A stretch of 39,025 bases of DNA, taken from NCBI GenBank assembly GCA_016926255.1, contig JAFGOY010000014.1, positions 1-39,025 of the forward strand, given 5' to 3'. The stretch comes from Anaerolineae bacterium. Its GTDB lineage: Bacteria; Chloroflexota; Anaerolineae; Aggregatilineales; UBA3940. Under the pieces are notes generated by a model. The model was not told the DNA's origin. It did no database searches and saw only the letters and a program-made list of their open reading frames with translations. Shown in pieces: positions 8,733 to 15,802 of the stretch. The translations under genes and the position numbers were made by a program. Positions within the stretch are counted from its first letter, which is position 1. Each line of letters begins with the position of its first letter.

Positions 8733-9677
8733 ATGAAAAAGCGATCACCGCCGCCCGATGATGATTATTCGCCCTCGCTGAGCGAGGACTCGCTTTACTA
8801 CCGGCCCGATCAACCGGCGGGCGGATTCGCGCCCAAGCTCGGCGGTGAAGCCGCCTATACCCACCTCCTCGATGCCTTAAATCACCCCCTGTGGCATATC
8901 CGGCGGCGGGTAGTGACGCAGCTGGCTGCCACCGGCGATCCCCGCTGCCTCGATGCCGTCGCCGCCGCCCTTGACGACGAAAACAAGAAAGTCCGTGAAG
9001 CGGTGATCCAGGTCCTCGCCAATGCCACCGACCGCCGCGCGGTGCCTCGCCTCCTCGAATCGCTCACCGATCCCTCGTCCCGCGTCCGCTCCGCCGCTGC
9101 CCAGGCGCTTGGACAAATCCGCCACCCGGACAGCGTCGGCGGGCTGGTCGACGCCTTGTGCAGTGACGACGGCAGTCTGCGGATTTATGCGCTCCGCGCC
9201 CTGGTGCTGATCGGCCCGGAGTCGATCCCTGCTCTGACGATGGCGGTTAGCAATCCACAGTGGCGGGTTCGACTGGCGGCGCTCTGGGCGCTGGGTGCGA
9301 TCATCCTCGAATCGGGCACCGACCCGCCCCCGGTCGAACAGGGCATCGCCGCTCTTCGAGCCGCCCTCGTTGACAATCACCCCGAGGTGAGTCACGCCGC
9401 CGCCCGCGAGCTTGGCAAACTCGGCGACCCTGCCGCCGCCCCCGTCCTGCTGGCCATGATCCACTCCGACAACCCCTTCGACCGTGAAGACGCAGTAGTG
9501 ATGCTCGGCCAGCTTCGCGAAACGCAGGCCGTCGATGGGCTGATTCCCCTTCTCGACGACATGGGCCGGGGCTGGCGCGGTCGGGTCAGCGATGCGGCAG
9601 CGGTGGCCTTAGCTCGGATCGGCACCCCCGCCGCGCGTGAGGCGCTCAAAAAGTGGCAGTCCCGCGAACAAACTTGA
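8733..9677 (+). CDS. HEAT-repeat protein, copy 1
   Basis: A protein of about 314 residues made of roughly eight HEAT/PBS-lyase-type repeats with the typical D-P-x-x-x-V-R-x-A-A-x-x-A-L-G pattern (RSAAAQALGQIRHPDS, REAVIQVLANATDRRAV, SHAAARELGKLGDPAAA). Such alpha-solenoids are binding scaffolds; in PBS lyases they handle bilin attachment, but no phycobiliproteins are here. There is no signal peptide, so it is cytoplasmic. ATG at 8733 is chosen because the repeat element ends just upstream and MKKRSPPPDDD is a normal hydrophilic start; the frame is open back to 8613, where it would translate the palindromic repeat. No strong SD. It is a paralogue of the next gene, 67 bp downstream; both end in a matching GRGWRG / ERGWRG...SAAVAL..IGTP segment. 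The partner protein is unknown. Confidence 0.85.
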   Translation: MKKRSPPPDDDYSPSLSEDSLYYRPDQPAGGFAPKLGGEAAYTHLLDALNHPLWHIRRRVVTQLAATGDPRCLDAVAAALDDENKKVREAVIQVLANATDRRAVPRLLESLTDPSSRVRSAAAQALGQIRHPDSVGGLVDALCSDDGSLRIYALRALVLIGPESIPALTMAVSNPQWRVRLAALWALGAIILESGTDPPPVEQGIAALRAALVDNHPEVSHAAARELGKLGDPAAAPVLLAMIHSDNPFDREDAVVMLGQLRETQAVDGLIPLLDDMGRGWRGRVSDAAAVALARIGTPAAREALKKWQSREQT

Positions 9678-9744
9678 CTTATTCGCAAAACGAACGATCA
9701 TTATAAACACGAGGTATACTGGTCTGAAGGAAGGACAGCGCACC

Positions 9745-10599
9745 ATGTTCGACAATCCACCCCCGGAACAAGAGTATACATTCTACTATCCTGCCTCCGC
9801 CCTGGATGTTGATTCTCTATCTCTGATTGGCGATCTCTCCAGAATGCTTGAGGAAGGCTATTCCGTAGATAGCCTGATCGGTTTCCTCGATGACCGCCGC
9901 CGCCCGGTACGTGATGCCGTCGCCCATGCGCTGGCCGAACTCAACGAGCCGGGGCTGGTCTATACCCTGATCGACCTGATGCAGAACGGATCGCACCAGG
10001 CGATGGCGGCATCGGCTCAGGCGCTTGGCCTGCTCGGTGATCCCTTCGCCATCCCCGACCTGGTCGCCGCATTGCGCAGCGCCGACGGCAATCTCAGGCT
10101 CTATGCTGCCGGGGCGCTGGTTCGCCTCGGCGATTCCTCCGTCCCGGCCCTGATGGAAGCCACCACCGACGAAGATTGGCGCGTGCGGCTGGCCGCCGTT
10201 TGGACACTCGGTGAATTGATGAACCAGATTCGCGGCCAGGATTCCTGGGATCAGGCCCTTGCCATCCTCTACGAAGCTCTCGACGACCCGAACCTGGAAG
10301 TCAACCACATTGCCGCGCGTGGCCTGGGGCGCATCGGCGACCCGATCGTGATCCCCTACCTGTACCAGAACCTGGAAAGCAGCAACTCATATGCCCGCGA
10401 GGATGCCATCGCCTTCCTTGGCGAGTTCGGTGAGGTCGACGCCGTCCCTTACCTGATCGACTTGCTGGGCGATTATGAACGCGGCTGGCGCGGGCTGATC
10501 TGCGACTCGGCGGCGGTGGCCCTCACGTTGATCGGTACACCGGAAGCACTCGCTGCCGTCGACGAATGGAATGCACAGCAGCAGCAGGAAGAGGAGTAG
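9745..10599 (+). CDS. HEAT-repeat protein, copy 2
   Basis: A protein of about 284 residues with six or seven HEAT repeats (RDAVAHALAELNEPGLV, MAASAQALGLLGDPFAI, NHIAARGLGRIGDPIVI) and the C-terminal signature ERGWRGLICDSAAVAL shared with the preceding paralogue. The N-terminus, MFDNPPPEQEYTFYYP, is acidic and proline-rich. The C-terminus ends in a Gln/Glu run (QQQQEEE). ATG at 9745 has AAGGAAGGA upstream; the frame is open further back into the previous gene, but without a better start. It is the second gene of an apparent operon with the first HEAT gene. Cytoplasmic scaffold by inference; no enzymatic motif. Confidence 0.87.
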   Translation: MFDNPPPEQEYTFYYPASALDVDSLSLIGDLSRMLEEGYSVDSLIGFLDDRRRPVRDAVAHALAELNEPGLVYTLIDLMQNGSHQAMAASAQALGLLGDPFAIPDLVAALRSADGNLRLYAAGALVRLGDSSVPALMEATTDEDWRVRLAAVWTLGELMNQIRGQDSWDQALAILYEALDDPNLEVNHIAARGLGRIGDPIVIPYLYQNLESSNSYAREDAIAFLGEFGEVDAVPYLIDLLGDYERGWRGLICDSAAVALTLIGTPEALAAVDEWNAQQQQEEE

Positions 10600-10625
10600 C
10601 GCTAATATTTGACAGCCCTCCACCT

Positions 10626-10710
10626 ATCAAGCTCTGACTCTCGTCACAGCTTGATCGTCCTCCCCCCTTGCAAGGGGGAGAAGCCGAACCCGGGTTCGGT
10701 GGAGAGGGCT
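10626..10710. repeat. CCCCC/GGGGG bipartite hairpin repeat, copy 1
   Basis: Palindrome CCCCCTTG/CAAGGGGG (10663-10678) is followed at once by CCGAACCC/GGGTTCGG (10684-10699) and then GAGAGGG. This two-hairpin plan, C-run/G-run stem followed by a variable stem and a G-run, recurs near 28.7, 29.8, 30.9 and 33.9 kb. An extra stem ATCAAGCT...AGCTTGAT (10626-10655) precedes it. It fills most of the 142-bp gap between the second HEAT gene and the phosphorylase. Confidence 0.75.
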
Positions 10711-10741
10711 TACCACCAGCCACAGCCTAGCAGGAGGCACA

Positions 10742-11521
10742 ATGCCCGTACCTCTCGCAAAACGCCAGTACCCCATTCTTGAATACGACGACGACCCCTC
10801 GGCGATCATCGAACCGACCTCTATCGTGGGTCCAATTGATATCGCCGAGCATTGTGTATTGTGCTTCTTCCATGACGTGATCACCACCCTGAACGAAGCC
10901 GGGCGGCTGAAAAAGGTCAGTGATCACTATTCGGAGATCGGCTATCATCCGGTCTACGAGGCCGAATTCGATGGCAAACGCTTCGCCCTGATGCAGCCCG
11001 GCGTCGGTGCGCCGCTCTCCGGCTACCTGTTCGACGAGTTGATCGCGCTTGGCTGCAAGAAATTCATCGCCTGCGGCGGCGCGGGCGTGCTCGACCCTGA
11101 GATTACCGTCGGGCACCTGATTGTCCCCACATCGGCCATCCGTGACGAGGGCACCTCGTATCACTACCTGCCGCCCAGCCGCGAAGTCGCCCCCAGCCCG
11201 GAAGCGGTCGCCGCGATTGAACGCGTCCTGACCGCCCACAAAATCCCCTACCTGACCGGTAAAACCTGGACCAACGACGCGATCTTCCGCGAGACGCCCG
11301 GCAAGGTGCAGCTTCGCCGCTCCGAGGGCTGCCTCGCCGTCGAGATGGAAGCCTCGGCCTTTTTTGCCATCGCCCGGTTCCGGGGCGTGACCTTCGGGCA
11401 GATTCTCTACGGCGGCGACGACGTCAGCGGCGGCGAATGGGACGAACGCGATTGGGTCGCGCAGACGTCGACCCGCGAAAAACTGCTCTGGCTCGCAGCG
11501 GAGGCGTGTCTGGAATTATGA
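10742..11521 (+). CDS. Nucleoside phosphorylase (PNP/UDP phosphorylase family)
   Basis: Predicted to split a nucleoside with phosphate into a base and ribose-1-phosphate (uridine or purine nucleoside phosphorylase type). Visible family features: MQPGVGAPLSG early in the fold, CGGAGVLDPEI (the G-G-A/T-G substrate loop), and VEMEASAFFAIARFRGV, the conserved EMEAS segment that binds the ribose hydroxyls. Length 259 is typical of hexameric phosphorylases. A near-perfect AGGAGG precedes ATG at 10742. The stop overlaps the start of the next glycosyltransferase (ATGA), so the two are translationally coupled. The base preferred is not clear from the motifs I can see. Why a phosphorylase is coupled to a glycosyltransferase is unexplained; recovery of nucleosides is one guess. 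Confidence 0.88.
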   Translation: MPVPLAKRQYPILEYDDDPSAIIEPTSIVGPIDIAEHCVLCFFHDVITTLNEAGRLKKVSDHYSEIGYHPVYEAEFDGKRFALMQPGVGAPLSGYLFDELIALGCKKFIACGGAGVLDPEITVGHLIVPTSAIRDEGTSYHYLPPSREVAPSPEAVAAIERVLTAHKIPYLTGKTWTNDAIFRETPGKVQLRRSEGCLAVEMEASAFFAIARFRGVTFGQILYGGDDVSGGEWDERDWVAQTSTREKLLWLAAEACLEL

Positions 11522-12669
11522 TTCAACAGACGACTGCGATAGGCATCGACTATACCGCCGCCGCCCACCAGTCCGCCGGGATCGGGCGGCTGGTTCGGGA
11601 ACTGACCCGCGCCCTGGCCGAACAGCATCCTGAGCAGGATGTACGGCTGTTTGTCGCCGGGGCCAGGGCCTGCGATCTCCCCCCCTATCCGGGCCGGTTC
11701 GAATACCGCACCTCGCGCCTTTCCGAGCGGAACCACTCCCGGCTGTGGCACCGCCTGCGCCTCCCGCTTCCGGTCGAACTATGGACGGGCGATATCGACC
11801 TGTTCCACGCCACCGATTTCACCCTCCCGCCCACGCACAGCAAAACCCGCACCGTCCTGACCATCCCCGACCTGTCCTACGAGCGCTACCCCTCGGAGAC
11901 GATGCCCGGCATGCTCAAGTATCTGCAAACGGTGGTGCCCCGATCCGTCAAACACGCCGATCACGTGATCGCCATCTCGGAGACGACCCGCGCCGATCTG
12001 ATTGACCTGTACGGCACGCCCCCCGAAAAAGTCAGTTCGATCCCGCTGGGCGTCGATCCGCGCTTCTCCACGCAGCGGACGCCGGAGCAGGTCCGGCACC
12101 TGCGAGAGAAATACCGCCTCCCCGAAGGTCCCTTCGTGCTGACCGTCGGCACGATGCAGCCGCGCAAAAACCACCGGCGGCTGATCGAAGCGTTCTACCG
12201 CCTCCCCGAATCGCTGCGGATGGCCTATACGCTGGTCATCGCCGGGGGGAAAGGCTGGGGCTACGACGAGGTTGAGGAGTACGTCAGGCAGTTGGGGCCG
12301 GATCGCCGGGTGGTATTCACCGGCTTTGTCGACGACGGCGATCTCCCCGGCCTGTACCGCGCCGCCACCGTTTTCGCCTATCCCGCGCTCTATGAAGGGT
12401 TTGGCCTGCCGGTGCTCGAAGCGATGGCCTCCGGTGTCCCCGTGCTGACGAGTAATATCTCCTCGCTGCCCGAAGTCACCGGGCCGGTCTCCGCTGCCCT
12501 GATCGATCCTCTCAGTGTCGACGAGATCGCCACCGGGCTTGAACAGCTTCTTGAAGACAGCGACCTGCGCGATCGTCTGAGAGAACTCGGCATCGAACGT
12601 GCCGCGTCCTTCACCTGGGCCAACACCGCCGAACAGGTCTGGTCGATCTACAAGAGTTTGCTCACCTAG
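11518..12669 (+). CDS. Family 4 glycosyltransferase (GT-B), second copy
   Basis: A 383-residue GT4 enzyme homologous to the one at 7468. Shared blocks: the DLFHATDF/HDL-like segment, ISETTRADLIDLYGTPPEK, VGTMQPRKNHRRLIEAFY, the loop GFVDDGDLPGLYRAAT and the EX7E motif YEGFGLPVLEAM. The start ATG at 11518 overlaps the phosphorylase stop by four bases and has GGAGG about 14 nt upstream. The frame is open back to 11437, but that stretch lies entirely within the phosphorylase gene and is not used here. Predicted cytoplasmic or membrane-peripheral enzyme acting in glycan or glycolipid assembly; donor and acceptor unknown. It ends exactly where the convergent kinase gene ends, with no intergenic base. 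Confidence 0.93.
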   Translation: MIQQTTAIGIDYTAAAHQSAGIGRLVRELTRALAEQHPEQDVRLFVAGARACDLPPYPGRFEYRTSRLSERNHSRLWHRLRLPLPVELWTGDIDLFHATDFTLPPTHSKTRTVLTIPDLSYERYPSETMPGMLKYLQTVVPRSVKHADHVIAISETTRADLIDLYGTPPEKVSSIPLGVDPRFSTQRTPEQVRHLREKYRLPEGPFVLTVGTMQPRKNHRRLIEAFYRLPESLRMAYTLVIAGGKGWGYDEVEEYVRQLGPDRRVVFTGFVDDGDLPGLYRAATVFAYPALYEGFGLPVLEAMASGVPVLTSNISSLPEVTGPVSAALIDPLSVDEIATGLEQLLEDSDLRDRLRELGIERAASFTWANTAEQVWSIYKSLLT

Positions 12670-14388
12670 CTACTCGGTTACTGTCAGACTGCATACTTTG
12701 TAGTCCCAGAGCCACTGCGATTCGATCACGTATTCACCCGGCGAAAGCTGTATGGTGAAATAGCCTGTAAATCCCCAGCCCGGCGACGGATCATTAAGCC
12801 CATTGGAATGCCATTGAACATCAGATAACTGTACTTCTGTAGGCTGCACCACCTGGCCATTGACACGCACCGTCGGAGCGGTACCCGCAATCTCGGCATA
12901 GGCCGCAGCTTCATTCGACCATCGTCCGATCCCGCGGCCAATACTGAATCGCCCTGCTGGCCCGGTATCTGGCTCACATCGACTTGTTGGGTCATCTTTA
13001 TCTGACTTGATATCAGTCACACTCGGCGCCGGGGTCAGCGTGTCCGTTGGGATTGGCGTGATGGTTGGCGGCAATGTGATCGTCGGCGTGCCGGTCGGCG
13101 TCAGAGCAATGATCGTCGCCGTTGCATTCTCGTCTACAACATTTTGAGTTGCCGTCAGTCGCGCTTCAAGACTTTGCTGCGTTCTGGTCGCCGCTATGTT
13201 TGCCTGCCCTGTCGCCGTCATATGCTCGACAAATGCCACCGCCTGTGTCGGATCGAGTGTCGCATCTGGATTCTCCGCCAGCGTTGACAGGGCTTCGAAC
13301 GTCGCCTCGACATCCTGCGTGGGTTGGCTAATATCAACCGTCTGGTTTGCCCGCCTGATCCACAGCCCACCGACGATCACCATACCCACCACCAGCAGAC
13401 CAAAAACTGCCGCCATTCCCCACCCCGTCCGACGGCCACGCGGTTTGCGCCGCGCCCTGCGCCGCACATCCTGTGTCACCTGATCGGATGGCCGATTGTT
13501 GGACAGTTCATCGGTGATCGCCAGCAGATCGTCTGACCGGCGTTCTATTGTTTCTTCCAGTCCGCCAATCGCCTCGACCAGCGCCCAGGCCAGCCCGCCC
13601 GCCGTCTGGTAGCGGTCATCGGGGTTCTTTGCCAGGGCTTTGAGGATCACCCGTTCGATCGTGCGCGGCAGGCCGGGGTTGATCGCGCGAGGCAACAGCA
13701 GCGGTTCGTTAGCATGGGCAAGGATCACCGCGAATGGTGTGTCGGCCTCGAAGGGCACCCGCCCTGTCACCATCTCATACAGGACTATCCCCAGCGAATA
13801 GACATCGCTCCGCGCATCGACTCCTGTCCCCATCCCATGTTCCGGGGCCATATAGGTCGGGGTGCCCATCGCCGTCCCGGTCTTCGTCAGGTGCGAGGTC
13901 GCCTCAAGCACTTTCGCGATCCCGAAGTCGGTGAGATACGCATCCCCATTCCGGTCGACCAGGATATTGGCCGGTTTGATGTCCCGGTGGACGATCCCGT
14001 GCTCGTGCGCGTAATCGAGTGCGCTCGCCATCTGGCTGACGATCCGGGCCGCGTCGCTCAGCGGCATCACCCCGCCAAACCGCTTGATCACATCCTTCAG
14101 TGTCCCGGCTTGCAGATAGCGCATTGCCAGGTAGGTGATCCCGTTGTCCTCGCCGAAATCGTAGACCGGCACAATCGCCTTATGTTCCAGATTGGCGATG
14201 ATCCGTGCTTCCTGTGCAAAGCGTTCCAGGTAAGTTTCGTCTTCCGCGTAGTGATCGGGGAGAATCTTAAGCGCCACAAAGCGATCAAAAGCAGGCTGGT
14301 AGGCTTTGAACACCTTCGCCATCCCGCCCATCCCAATCGGCTCGATCACCCGGTAGCCGCCAATATCCTGCCCTATATATTGTGACAT
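12670..14388 (-). CDS. PknB-type Ser/Thr protein kinase with extracellular C-terminal domain
   Basis: A 572-residue transmembrane kinase. Kinase domain ~11-275: glycine loop IGMGGMAKVFKA, Lys41 (VALKIL), HRDIKPANIL (His134, catalytic Asp136), DFG at 154-156, GTPTYMAPE activation-segment end; all catalytic residues are present. A basic juxtamembrane stretch (RRRARRKPRGRR) precedes one membrane helix (~322-344). Outside the membrane lie a Thr/Ala-rich linker, a TPTGTPTITLPPTITPIPT spacer, and a ~110-residue C-terminal domain with two cysteines (471, 566) and beta-strand-like sequence. It has no PASTA repeats, so the sensed ligand differs from that of classical PknB. ATG at 14388 has AAAGGGA upstream. 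It is preceded on the same strand by the WD40 lipoprotein gene, but a terminator lies between them. Confidence 0.95.
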   Translation of the reverse strand: MSQYIGQDIGGYRVIEPIGMGGMAKVFKAYQPAFDRFVALKILPDHYAEDETYLERFAQEARIIANLEHKAIVPVYDFGEDNGITYLAMRYLQAGTLKDVIKRFGGVMPLSDAARIVSQMASALDYAHEHGIVHRDIKPANILVDRNGDAYLTDFGIAKVLEATSHLTKTGTAMGTPTYMAPEHGMGTGVDARSDVYSLGIVLYEMVTGRVPFEADTPFAVILAHANEPLLLPRAINPGLPRTIERVILKALAKNPDDRYQTAGGLAWALVEAIGGLEETIERRSDDLLAITDELSNNRPSDQVTQDVRRRARRKPRGRRTGWGMAAVFGLLVVGMVIVGGLWIRRANQTVDISQPTQDVEATFEALSTLAENPDATLDPTQAVAFVEHMTATGQANIAATRTQQSLEARLTATQNVVDENATATIIALTPTGTPTITLPPTITPIPTDTLTPAPSVTDIKSDKDDPTSRCEPDTGPAGRFSIGRGIGRWSNEAAAYAEIAGTAPTVRVNGQVVQPTEVQLSDVQWHSNGLNDPSPGWGFTGYFTIQLSPGEYVIESQWLWDYKVCSLTVTE

Positions 14389-14432
14389 GTGGCCCGTTCC
14401 CTTTGTTTCGAGGAGATGCCGCTTACGGTTTC

Positions 14433-14438
14433 ATTATA
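14433..14438 (-). promoter_or_regulatory. Possible -10 element for the Ser/Thr kinase
   Basis: The minus strand reads TGGTATATAATG between the WD40 terminator and the kinase start: a perfect TATAAT, or an extended TG-G-TATATA. It sits about 45 bp upstream of ATG 14388. The -35 region falls in the terminator stem and matches poorly. Its location fits a kinase-specific promoter. Confidence 0.4.
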
Positions 14439-14444
14439 TACCAT

Positions 14445-14479
14445 AAAAAAGAGGCGGCGGATCGATCCGATCCACCGCC
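14445..14479 (-). terminator. Rho-independent terminator after the WD40 lipoprotein gene
   Basis: Read on the minus strand: an 11-bp stem GGCGGTGGATC-GGATC-GATCCGCCGCC with one G-T wobble, then TC and six T. It lies 66 bp past the WD40 stop and before the kinase start, so it should separate the two transcripts. Confidence 0.8.
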
Positions 14480-14510
14480 CCATTGATTCTGCTGCCTGTA
14501 AGTATCAACT

Positions 14511-14535
14511 TTAGCCCGGTACTTCACCGCCGGGA
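14511..14535. repeat. TTTAGCCCGG palindromic repeat, copy 2 (short)
   Basis: TTTAGCCCGGT-ACTTCACC-GCCGGG forms a 6-bp stem with one wobble. The upstream flank (CTGCCTGTAAGTATCAAC) resembles the flanks at 8651 and 18441. It lies between the WD40 stop and the terminator. Confidence 0.65.
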
Positions 14536-14544
14536 AAGCGAAGG

Positions 14545-15687
14545 CTACTCGCGCAAATCCCACACCTTCACCGATTGATCCTCCGATGCAGAAGCCAGGA
14601 AGATGCTGTCCGGCGACCACGCCAGGTCGGTGATCGTATCGCTGTGGGCAAACTCGACCCGCTCTACCCCCCATGTCTCCGTATCGAAGATGATGATCCG
14701 CCCGTCATCGGTGCCCGCCGCCAGCTTCGAAATGTCAGGCGACCACGCAATCACGACCCGCGTGCCCAGCCCCGGCAGCGTGCGGACGACCTCGCCGGTC
14801 AGCGTATCGTAGACCCGAACCTCGCCGTTGTAGTCGGTTCCGGCGGCAAAATGCCAGGTGTCCGGTGCCCAGGCGATGCTCTGTACGCCGTCTTCCAGGC
14901 TGATCTCGTAGGCCATCTCGCCGGTATCCATGTTCCACAGGATGATCCGGCCATCCGGATCGCCGGTTGCCAGCCAGGTACCATCATATGACCACGCGAC
15001 GGCGGTCACCTGGTCTTCGTGCGCCTCGAACTCATACCACGTTTCGTCGGTTGTCACATCGAACACGTAGATGATCGGCGGCACGCCGCTCCCGGCGATG
15101 ATCCGCCCATCCGGGCTGAAAGAGACATCGTCGATCCACGAGATTTTCTCCGGAACGTTGTAGGTATGGACAACCGAATCAACGCGAACGTCCCACAGCA
15201 CGATCGGGTCGATTTCAATGCTGTGGAAGGCTTTGCCACCCGCCACCGCCAGCATGCTTGTACCGGGCAGCCAGGTCAGGTCGCCGATCCCGTCGCCCCG
15301 ATCATACATCCCGATCGTTGTCAGCGTCCCGGGATCCCAGATCAGCACGAGGCCCTTGCTGTCGCCGCTGGCGAGCATCGTCCCATCCGGCGACCATGCC
15401 AGCGCCTCGATGGGCAGCGAGTGATGCGACGGGATGCGTCCGGGTTCTTCCTCTTCCGGCGCGGTGGCGGGTTCTTCACCCATCTCCTCGACCGGCTCCG
15501 CCTCGATCTCCGATCCCGGCGGCGGCTCGTCGACCGCCGGGGCAGCATCGGGAACTGCCGTCGGGGGGGGTGCCGCGGGCGGCGGCGCGCTTCCCCCACC
15601 CCCGCAGGCAATCATCAACGCCGTTGCGATCAAGACCGGCAAAACGATCCCACTAAAACGCCTGAACAGACTTCGCTTCGCTTCCAT
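14545..15687 (-). CDS. Seven-bladed WD40 lipoprotein
   Basis: A protein of about 380 residues, exported and lipid-anchored. I choose ATG 15687 because GGGAG lies 6 nt upstream and the product starts with a compact lipoprotein signal: basic MEAKRSLFRRF, hydrophobic core, lipobox ALMIAC. Upstream in-frame ATGs (15693, 15702) and 15720 would add residues before the signal. After the cysteine comes a Gly/Ser then Pro/Glu-rich spacer, then seven WD repeats, each with a W/F-S-P-D-G-like turn (AWSPDGTMLASG, AWSYDGTWLATG, AWSPDSIFLASA) and a terminal WD/FD/YD, ending in VWDLRE: a complete beta-propeller, used as a protein-binding platform. Most WD40 proteins are cytoplasmic, so an extracytoplasmic one is worth noting. 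It is downstream of the GH116 gene on the same strand. Confidence 0.9.
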   Translation of the reverse strand: MEAKRSLFRRFSGIVLPVLIATALMIACGGGGSAPPPAAPPPTAVPDAAPAVDEPPPGSEIEAEPVEEMGEEPATAPEEEEPGRIPSHHSLPIEALAWSPDGTMLASGDSKGLVLIWDPGTLTTIGMYDRGDGIGDLTWLPGTSMLAVAGGKAFHSIEIDPIVLWDVRVDSVVHTYNVPEKISWIDDVSFSPDGRIIAGSGVPPIIYVFDVTTDETWYEFEAHEDQVTAVAWSYDGTWLATGDPDGRIILWNMDTGEMAYEISLEDGVQSIAWAPDTWHFAAGTDYNGEVRVYDTLTGEVVRTLPGLGTRVVIAWSPDISKLAAGTDDGRIIIFDTETWGVERVEFAHSDTITDLAWSPDSIFLASASEDQSVKVWDLRE

Positions 15688-15751
15688 ATCCATCTCCCTC
15701 ATTGACTCGGCGTGTACCATCTGGAATCCCAGTTACCTGGCTATTCTAAAG

Positions 15752-15802
15752 TGGGAGTTTTGGCTGTACCAAAACTCCCATTAATACGCCTGCGGCGTAT
15801 TA
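15752..15802. repeat. Two adjacent perfect hairpins at the 3' end of the GH116 gene
   Basis: Stem 1: TGGGAGTTTTGG-CTGTA-CCAAAACTCCCA (15752-15780, 12 bp perfect). Stem 2: TAATACGCC-TGC-GGCGTATTA (15782-15802, 9 bp perfect), which overlaps the GH116 stop codon at 15800. Neither is followed by a clear T-run. They may stabilise the mRNA end or attenuate read-through into the WD40 gene. Function is inference. Confidence 0.65.
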
